From: Paenibacillus sp. BSR1-1
GTDB taxonomy: Bacteria > Bacillota > Bacilli > Bacillales > Cytobacillaceae
Length of the DNA: 64,000 nucleotides
Assembly: GCF_030403775.1 (NCBI RefSeq)
Contig: NZ_JAQMWQ010000028.1
Location: forward strand, 1-64,000
Reading direction: 5' to 3'
A program made the position numbers and the translations under genes. Of this stretch, positions 58,023 through 64,000 are shown piece after piece. Position 1 is the first letter of the stretch, and every line of letters begins with the position of its first letter. The notes under the pieces are model-generated. The model was not told the origin of the DNA and made no database searches. It was given only the letters and a program-made list of their open reading frames with translations.

Positions 58023-61000
58023 TTATGCCGTTTCCTTCTCCACAATCCTCTGACTGCCTTTTCTAAAAAATTTCCCCTTAATAGACTTCATAATATAATA
58101 AGTCGTAGGCACAATCACCAAGGTTAACAGCGTAGAAGTCAACAACCCGGAGATCACCACAATCGCCAGTGATCTCGAAATCAATCCGCCATCACTCGAC
58201 AGCGCCAATGGCAACAACGCCCCAATGGTCGCTAGTGCCGTCATCAGAATCGGACGAAGACGTGTTTTTCCTGCTTCCAGCAAAGCAGCTTTTAGCTCCA
58301 TGCCCTTCTTCTCATTCTGCTTCACACGCTCCATCAAAACAATCGCGTTCGTGACCACAATTCCAATTAACATCAAGAACCCAACCAAAGCTGGCATTCC
58401 AAGTGCTTGATTAGTCAAATACAATCCCAGCAGTCCGCCAGAGAACAAGAATGGTAACGAAGACAGAATGGCCACCGGCATTAACATATTTCCAAACGCC
58501 ACCAGCATCACGATAAACACAAGCACAACGGCAACGGCCATCGCAATCGTCATATTCGTGAAGCCTTCATTCATTGCCTGCGCCTGACCTTCAGAATGGT
58601 ACGAAACTCCTTTTGGCAGATCCAAGGTTTTCAATCGCTTATCTACCTCTGCCTGCACACCGGAAGAATTGTCCGTCGTAATCCGGCCTGTAACTTCGAC
58701 ATATTGCTGCTGATTTAAGCGGTATAACGCAGAAGGACTCGGCACTTTTTCCAGTGTTGCCACTTCCGAAAGGCTTACCTGCTTCCCCAGTGGATTGGTC
58801 AATTTTTGACTCATAATCTCATCGATCGAATCCGCAGACTGGCCCGCCAAAGACAATTGAACATTCGTTGTTTTCCCATCCACTTGCATGTCGCCCACAC
58901 GATCCCCGGCGATGAGCTCTCGCACGAAACCAGCAACCATGATTGGGCTCAATCCTTTTTCCGCCGCTTTGTGATCATCAATCTCTAAATGAAGCTGTTC
59001 CTTCACGCTAGAAAGATTGGATTCCACATTTTCCAACCCATCGATACCCTTAATTTTTTCGGTAATCATTTTTCCGGCCGTTTCTAAATCTTTGGCATTT
59101 CCGCCCTCGACGATTAACGCTAGCCCGCTTGTTCCCGCAATCCCCACTGGTGTAAGCGCCACTTGCATATCAGCGTCCAGTTTCTCAACATTTGCTCTTA
59201 CTCTTTTTTCAAAATTAACGGTTTGCTCTTTCGTAACATCTTTCTTCAAATCAATCGAAAAACGAATATGTTCCCCATTTACAACCGTTTGCAAATGATT
59301 GATATCCTTTTCGCTTCCTAAAATATCTTCTACCTTAACCGCAACCGCATTCGCTTTATCCAATGTTGTCCCATCAGGTAAATCTCCTGTTAACCGATAG
59401 GAAAGGGCTTTTTCCTGCGGTAAAAAGTTCTTCGGAATCATTGGAACTAATGCGAGTGAACCGGCAAACATCACCAATGCCGTAACCACCGTAACAGCCC
59501 GCTTATTTAACACCCATGACAGCACATTTTTATAAGCTTTTTCAAAAATGTTTTCCTTGACTTCTTTATGTTTAATCTTCAGCAAAAATAACTTAGCCAA
59601 TAACGGCACGACCGTTAACGATACAATCAACGAAAACGCGAGCGCTACGATGACCGTAATGCCAAACGGAGCAAAGAATCGCCCAATGATCCCTGGAACA
59701 AACGACAGCGGTCCGAAAACAGCGATGGTTGTAAGGGTCGAAGAGGTAATTGCACCTCCTACTTCTTTAGCTGCCGTCAGAACCATCCGTTCATCCCGTT
59801 TCTGGCTCGATAACGTCCGGCGGTACACATTTTCAATAACCACAATCGAATCATCGATAACGCGTCCCACTGCCACAGCAATTCCGGCAAGCGTCATCAT
59901 GTTTAAGCTATAGTCTAAATATTTCATCGTGATCATGGAAGCCAAAATCGATAACGGGATCGAAAGAACGGCGACAATCGTTGCTCTTATATTGCGAAGG
60001 AATAGGAACGTGACAATCACAGCAAATAAGGTACCGAGCAATACTTCCCGCAGCATTCCATCGACAGATGTTTTAACTTCTTTTGAGGTATCATATAATT
60101 TTGTTAATTTGTAGCCCGTCGGTAGATCAAGTTCATCCAGCTTTTCCTTTGCCTGATTCACCACTTCGACGGTATTGGAGCCTGGCTGTGCTTTCATTTC
60201 TACTAGAACGGCCGGCTTTTCGTTTAATCGAGTGTAAACTGTTTCCTTTTTATTGCTGTAAGAAACGGTGGCGATATCTGATAAACTCACGTTTTGAACG
60301 CCAGTTGGCCCTTGCGCCAAAATTTGAATTTCTTCAACATCCTTTACTGAATTCAACTTGAAATCAGCTTGAACATTTAAGGTTTTATCGTCCACATTGA
60401 CCTGCCCGGCTGGAAATGAGAAATGGTGCGCTAAAAACGTTTGCTTAACCGTTTCATACGGAATCCCGAAGCTCTTCATCTTTTCAGGATCCAGCTTAAC
60501 CGCCACTTCCTTTTGGGTCTCACCCGAAATATCGATGGCACCTGCTCCATCAATTCCGGTTAATGCCGGCTTGATTCGTTCATTAATATATTGTGTCAGA
60601 TCAGATTGATTGGCGGTTTCCGATGAAAGCGCAAATTGAAATACGGGTGCGGCAGAAGGACCGTCTTTTAATATTTGGGGTTTTTCAGCCCCTTCTGGCA
60701 GATTGATTGTCGCGACCGCCGTGGTGACATCCTTTTCCGCTTCCTCCATATCCTTGCTCATCTCAAATTCGAGAATCCCCACAACCACATTGCTGTGCGC
60801 TTCTATATACAAATTATCCAGTTTCTTAATTCCCGAAAGCGTTGTTTCCAATGGCTTCCCTATATCTTCTAATCCTTGTTCCGGAGTTGCGCCGATATAC
60901 GGAACCTGGACAACAATATATGGGATGTCAACGTTCGGCATCGACTCCATCTTCATCGTTTTGACGGAATAAATGCCGCCTGCAATCACCATTAACATGG

Positions 61001-61052
61001 CGATAAAAATAACCCCTGCATTCTTTAAAGAAAACTTAATCCAAGACTGCAT
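58023..61052 (-). CDS. RND-family efflux permease (AcrB/SwrC-like)
   Basis: 1009 residues. Twelve TM helices with two large extracellular loops, TM1 followed by MPNVDIPYIVVQVPYIGATPEQ, and TM4 GIAVAVGRVIDDSIVVIENVYRR with the proton-relay Asp pair. In Gram-positive Bacillus, SwrC-like pumps export lipopeptides or other amphiphiles without a TolC channel. ATG 61052 follows GGGGAGAG; an extension to 61082 is possible. No adaptor gene is adjacent. Confidence 0.9.
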   Translation of the reverse strand: MQSWIKFSLKNAGVIFIAMLMVIAGGIYSVKTMKMESMPNVDIPYIVVQVPYIGATPEQGLEDIGKPLETTLSGIKKLDNLYIEAHSNVVVGILEFEMSKDMEEAEKDVTTAVATINLPEGAEKPQILKDGPSAAPVFQFALSSETANQSDLTQYINERIKPALTGIDGAGAIDISGETQKEVAVKLDPEKMKSFGIPYETVKQTFLAHHFSFPAGQVNVDDKTLNVQADFKLNSVKDVEEIQILAQGPTGVQNVSLSDIATVSYSNKKETVYTRLNEKPAVLVEMKAQPGSNTVEVVNQAKEKLDELDLPTGYKLTKLYDTSKEVKTSVDGMLREVLLGTLFAVIVTFLFLRNIRATIVAVLSIPLSILASMITMKYLDYSLNMMTLAGIAVAVGRVIDDSIVVIENVYRRTLSSQKRDERMVLTAAKEVGGAITSSTLTTIAVFGPLSFVPGIIGRFFAPFGITVIVALAFSLIVSLTVVPLLAKLFLLKIKHKEVKENIFEKAYKNVLSWVLNKRAVTVVTALVMFAGSLALVPMIPKNFLPQEKALSYRLTGDLPDGTTLDKANAVAVKVEDILGSEKDINHLQTVVNGEHIRFSIDLKKDVTKEQTVNFEKRVRANVEKLDADMQVALTPVGIAGTSGLALIVEGGNAKDLETAGKMITEKIKGIDGLENVESNLSSVKEQLHLEIDDHKAAEKGLSPIMVAGFVRELIAGDRVGDMQVDGKTTNVQLSLAGQSADSIDEIMSQKLTNPLGKQVSLSEVATLEKVPSPSALYRLNQQQYVEVTGRITTDNSSGVQAEVDKRLKTLDLPKGVSYHSEGQAQAMNEGFTNMTIAMAVAVVLVFIVMLVAFGNMLMPVAILSSLPFLFSGGLLGLYLTNQALGMPALVGFLMLIGIVVTNAIVLMERVKQNEKKGMELKAALLEAGKTRLRPILMTALATIGALLPLALSSDGGLISRSLAIVVISGLLTSTLLTLVIVPTTYYIMKSIKGKFFRKGSQRIVEKETA

Positions 61053-61223
61053 AACTTCTCTCCCCTTATGTTTATTTTCCATCCCCTCATGGACTGGTTT
61101 GATTTTCCTTTTTCATTATAGGGTTTCCAACCGGCCATCAACCTCGGGCGGCTGTTGTAAAATGGTCTGCGACTTGAGACCTAGAAGACCCTGGCTTTTT
61201 GGGATTTCTTCTTCACAGTGGAC

Positions 61224-61357
61224 TTTGGACATTTTTTGAAGCACATTGGACATTTTTTACAGAGTTTTGGACATTTTTGTTTGCAGATTGGACAATTTTT
61301 GGAGCTCTTTGGACATTTTTATAGCCTTTTTGGACAATTAAACAAAAAATGGAAAAA
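61224..61357 (+). repeat. 21-bp array, TTTGGACATTTTT type
   Basis: Six units at 61224, 61245, 61266, 61287, 61308 and 61329, core TTTGGACATTTTTT, ending AAACAAAAAATGGAAAAATC. It lies between the start of the RND gene and the terminator of the nucleosidase gene. Confidence 0.9.
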
Positions 61358-61370
61358 TCAAGACACAAAA

Positions 61371-61402
61371 AAACAACCCCGCCAGTTCCAAGGCGGGGTT
61401 GT
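61371..61402 (-). terminator. terminator of the nucleosidase gene
   Basis: AACAACCCCGCC and GGCGGGGTTGT arms around AGTTCCAA; minus-strand TTTTTTTGTG follows. Confidence 0.85.
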
Positions 61403-61416
61403 CACTCAAAACACAA

Positions 61417-62274
61417 TTATTTACTTTCAATCGTATCAATATATTTTTTGACTACTTCATAAACGTATTCCTGATTAGCTGCTGCCGTATTTGGGTTGTA
61501 TTGGCCGCCATTGGTTTTATTGTTCGAAAGCACGCGGATACCGAGGAATGGCACATTATATGCCTGAGCAATTTGTGCCGCTGCCGCACCTTCCATCTCT
61601 TCTACAGAGGTACCATAGTTATCATGGAACCATTTGATTCGATCCACTTCATTATTCCAAACATCTGCTGAACCAATTGTTCCTTCAACTACTTTGCCTT
61701 TCGTGTACTTATCTTTCACAGCATTCGCAGCCGCCAGTAAATCCTTATCTCCCTCATAATAACGGATCTTTTCTGCATTCGGGTCAGACCCGCTTCCTTC
61801 AGAAGCCATTAAGTCCATCGGGATCCATTGACTTGGATCCATTCCTACTCCTTCATTCTTCGCTTCTGTTTTTAATGAACCGATGTTGGTCACTCTTTTT
61901 CCTAAAACAATATCAAAAACGTTTAAGCTTGGATCATGTCCGCCAGAAGTACCTTGGTTGATGATGGCGATCGGGTTATATTTTTCAATCGCCACGGCCG
62001 TAGCAGCCGCAGTATTTTCCATCCCCTTACCGGTTTTCACTACGATTACAGGATAATTATTCAGTTTTCCTTTATAAAAAACAAACGTTCCGGATTTCTC
62101 TACCTTCACTTTTTCTAATTTTTTCGCAAAGTTTTCCGCTTCAATCGGCATCGGGCCTTGAATGATAATCGGCCTTCCTGCACCCTCTACTACGGTTTCA
62201 TTTTTGGATTTGAATCCAGCAAATACAGCCAGTAACAACACAACAACCGTAGCAAATACAGTATATTTCTTCAA
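61417..62274 (-). CDS. exported 5'-methylthioadenosine/nucleoside hydrolase-phosphorylase family protein
   Basis: 285 residues. An N-terminal signal/anchor (MKKYTVFATVVVLLLAVFAG) precedes a PNP_UDP_1 domain: IIIQGPMPIEAENFAK, VVKTGKGMENTAAATAVAIE, INQGTSGGHDPSLNVFDIVLG, MEGAAAAQIAQAYNVPFLGIRVLS. Relatives split MTA, SAH or nucleosides. The signal peptide puts this one outside, where it would release a purine base. TTG 62274 follows GGGGGAG. A guanine-type riboswitch controls it. Confidence 0.82.
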   Translation of the reverse strand: MKKYTVFATVVVLLLAVFAGFKSKNETVVEGAGRPIIIQGPMPIEAENFAKKLEKVKVEKSGTFVFYKGKLNNYPVIVVKTGKGMENTAAATAVAIEKYNPIAIINQGTSGGHDPSLNVFDIVLGKRVTNIGSLKTEAKNEGVGMDPSQWIPMDLMASEGSGSDPNAEKIRYYEGDKDLLAAANAVKDKYTKGKVVEGTIGSADVWNNEVDRIKWFHDNYGTSVEEMEGAAAAQIAQAYNVPFLGIRVLSNNKTNGGQYNPNTAAANQEYVYEVVKKYIDTIESK

Positions 62275-62315
62275 AAAAAGCTCCCCCTTGTTAATAGACT
62301 CGAAACTGGATCCAA

Positions 62316-62360
62316 TGAAAAAGGTCTAGAAAAGTAGATAAATTTCTACCATCTAGACCT
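62316..62360 (-). terminator. riboswitch terminator before the nucleosidase gene
   Basis: AGGTCTAGA..TAGA pairs with TCTA..TCTAGACCT, followed by TTTTTC. Its 5' arm can also pair, with TTCGTA just before it, with CTAGACTACGA of the aptamer as an antiterminator, so ligand binding should switch the gene off. Confidence 0.82.
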
Positions 62361-62415
62361 ACGAAAGTTAAAGTATTAGACCTTAAAAAAGCCGAACGAT
62401 CCGCCCAATACTTTA

Positions 62416-62486
62416 ACTCGTAGTCTAGTTCTTTCAATGGGAACCAGGTAGAGACGCTCAGACCATATTACCGAGCATATACGAGT
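62416..62486 (-). ncRNA. purine (guanine-type) riboswitch
   Basis: On the minus strand: P1 ACTCGTA/TACGAGT, P2 GCTC/GAGC with AATATGG in its loop, the junction CTCTACC, P3 TGGTTC/GAACTA and GACTACGAG. The base at the specificity position of GACTAYG is C, as in guanine riboswitches; adenine types have T there. P3 loop and the J2/3 (TCTCTACC, usually TTTCTACC) differ slightly from consensus. Confidence 0.88.
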
Positions 62487-62631
62487 CACGTTATTTATGA
62501 TTATTACTTTGTTAATATAACAAGTTAGTAATATTTTTTCAACAAAAATACGAATATTAATATAAAATAACTACAAAATGTTCGTATTTAGAGGGATTTT
62601 CATTAAGAAAACAAGTCAATATACCTATACA

Positions 62632-63999
62632 TTAAAACGAAATCCAATCTCCCAGCGCTTTCGGGTCTTTTATTTTAAAATAGGCTCTGGTAAAGCGCAG
62701 CCATTCATTAGCGTCCACTTCTTTATACGCATATATACGATAATAATTTTTCAAGTAATCCAATGCGCGGTCGGCGTTATTGCCTGAAAGTGCCCATAAT
62801 TTTAAGCTCGGAATTTCATATACAGATGCACTGTAGGTTAGCATATTCTCCGGTTCAAATTCCTTGAGCGAATAATTGGAAGGAACAATCTTTCCCTTGT
62901 CTTTGGCCATTTTAATATGGTCATCCGCTGCTGCAAACGCGTCGGCAGGAGCTTGTTTTTCATTTTTTATGAAAAATAAATACGTCGCAAAATTAGTGGT
63001 GCCTTCATCAATCCAAGGTGTATAGGACGGATTGCTGCTGACTGTCCCATAGAACCATTGATGGGCCATTTCATGGACGACGGCAAACTCGTTTGTGTTC
63101 CCTTGTGCCACCGTGACAATCCCCGGGTACTCCATTCCCGATTCATCCATGATAATATCCAGCTGTTTATGAGGATACTTCCCAATGTTGGCATTAAAGA
63201 ATTGGAGAGCTTTCTTGGCCAATTCCAAGTATTCGGCTTCATAAGCTTCGTCCTGTCGATTACTAAAGACGCGGATCTCCGTTCCATCCACAACGGCGGA
63301 TTTCATTGGCATTCCTTTTACAATCGCCATATACACTTCCTTCATATTGCTTCCAGTGATGGTGCCCTTTGTCGCCAACTCCTTCGGGTCATCGTCCGCC
63401 GAGCTCACGATGGTATATTCTTCTGGAATATCATATTGAATTGTAAAATCACTAAAATCGGTGTGATAAGATTCCCCGTGCAGCGAAAAATCCGCTTTAT
63501 CCCATCCGGAGCGATACGTCGAAACAAGCGGGTACCATTCCGCTAAATAATATTTGCCCATTACCTGTGAAAAACGGGCCCCGTTCTCCGGCAGTTTAAA
63601 ACTGTAGGTGACCGTTACTGGCACATTTTCCTTTGGTTTAAGAGATTCATTTAATAATATTTGCAGCGTGTCTTTTTCAAGATTGTATTGTGCAGTCTTG
63701 CCTGCCACTTGAATCCCCCAAATATGTACTTCCGCAGCGCTTTGGAGATGTACCGGCTTGTTTTTTTCGGTAAAATAATTTGGGATAAAATGAAAAACGA
63801 GATCCTCCCAGTTATCCGCTGATAAATTTTCTACTTGGATATTGGCCGTTACCTGAAACAGTCCATCCTTCTCAGCCTTTACCTTTAAATCATATTTTGC
63901 CTTATTTTCATTCGGTCGAGCATTGGGCTTGAATGTCGCAAGCGATTCCAACGGAAGACTTGGATCCATTTTAACCGGTGTGGAGTGCTTGAAAGCCAC
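62632..63999 (-). CDS. M1-family (gluzincin) metallopeptidase, N-terminus outside the window
   Basis: 455 residues visible. An N-terminal beta domain (to ~230) is followed by the catalytic domain with the zinc motif HEMAHQWFYG (His, Glu, His) at ~313 and the third ligand Glu in IDEGTTNFATYLFF ~19 residues later. EYPGIVTVAQGN stands where GAMEN normally is. The upstream end, probably with signal peptide, lies beyond 64000. It lies just beyond the nucleosidase in the same direction. Confidence 0.85.
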   Translation of the reverse strand: MAFKHSTPVKMDPSLPLESLATFKPNARPNENKAKYDLKVKAEKDGLFQVTANIQVENLSADNWEDLVFHFIPNYFTEKNKPVHLQSAAEVHIWGIQVAGKTAQYNLEKDTLQILLNESLKPKENVPVTVTYSFKLPENGARFSQVMGKYYLAEWYPLVSTYRSGWDKADFSLHGESYHTDFSDFTIQYDIPEEYTIVSSADDDPKELATKGTITGSNMKEVYMAIVKGMPMKSAVVDGTEIRVFSNRQDEAYEAEYLELAKKALQFFNANIGKYPHKQLDIIMDESGMEYPGIVTVAQGNTNEFAVVHEMAHQWFYGTVSSNPSYTPWIDEGTTNFATYLFFIKNEKQAPADAFAAADDHIKMAKDKGKIVPSNYSLKEFEPENMLTYSASVYEIPSLKLWALSGNNADRALDYLKNYYRIYAYKEVDANEWLRFTRAYFKIKDPKALGDWISF

Positions 64000-64000
64000 C

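Noticed and set aside
1-64000. tRNA, rRNA, prophage or IS transposase genes
   Set aside because: No cloverleaf, rRNA core, integrase or transposase motif was noticed on either strand; this was by eye, so a tRNA scan would be the decisive check.

Overview
The window looks like chromosomal DNA from a low-GC, endospore-forming member of the Bacillaceae. Supporting signs are strong AGGAGG ribosome binding sites with frequent TTG/GTG starts, ycnKJI, a murQ-murR-murP-mupG operon with a CcpA-type cre site, a YjcZ-type peptide, DUF1659/DUF2922/YvrJ peptides and a Bacillus-type FtsZ. No rRNA, tRNA, CRISPR array, phage or IS transposase gene was seen.

Layout. 0-8 kb: serA behind a ZTP-type riboswitch, an EamA transporter, an LCP cell-wall ligase, a cell-wall-repeat secreted protein and the copper locus ycnK-ycnJ-ycnI with a divergent Met-rich membrane protein. 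8-13.6 kb: tiny conserved Bacillus proteins, a DUF421 remnant, OsmC, a permuted-papain protein, DUF218 and DUF3231. 13.7-19.1 kb: MurNAc recycling (murQ, murR, murP, mupG) and a Cof phosphatase. 19.4-30 kb: amidase, paired ChrA subunits, gamma-glutamyltransferase and a Dpp/Opp importer with DUF1028, facing a divergent Lrp regulator. 30-34.7 kb: membrane proteins, a nagA remnant, a large 52-bp repeat array, VanZ-like, SPFH and a second DUF3231 protein. 34.9-41.9 kb: a metal/metalloid island (ZIP, CadA-type ATPase, CadC, CadI/ArsI, ArsR, a Cys-tailed peptide, a HesB-like protein, ArsC, an aquaporin, ArsR). 42-64 kb: EamA/LysR pair, HpaB-family flavoprotein, small membrane proteins, a LysM/SH3 protein, a serine hydrolase, a stand-alone ftsZ, TerC, a SIS protein, an RND pump, a secreted nucleosidase behind a purine riboswitch, and an M1 peptidase cut by the window edge.

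Two signals stand out. (1) In the metal island two genes keep their full reading frame only if one in-frame TGA is read through, and in both the TGA replaces a metal-ligand cysteine: the first Cys of the GFTCxxC site of the CadA-type ATPase (TGA at 38157-38159) and the conserved Cys of a HesB/IscA-like protein (TGA at 40264-40266). Both have a canonical RBS/ATG upstream and a stem-loop downstream of the TGA, so both are candidate selenoproteins.

(2) Intergenic regions hold many short tandem arrays whose sequences differ between loci but whose periods are nearly always 21 bp or 52 bp, close to two and five turns of B-DNA. Six 21-bp arrays share a TTTG-NNN-ATTTTT core, mostly end in a terminal ACAAAAAATGGAAA-like motif, and all point the same way on the + strand. 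I know of no described function for them.
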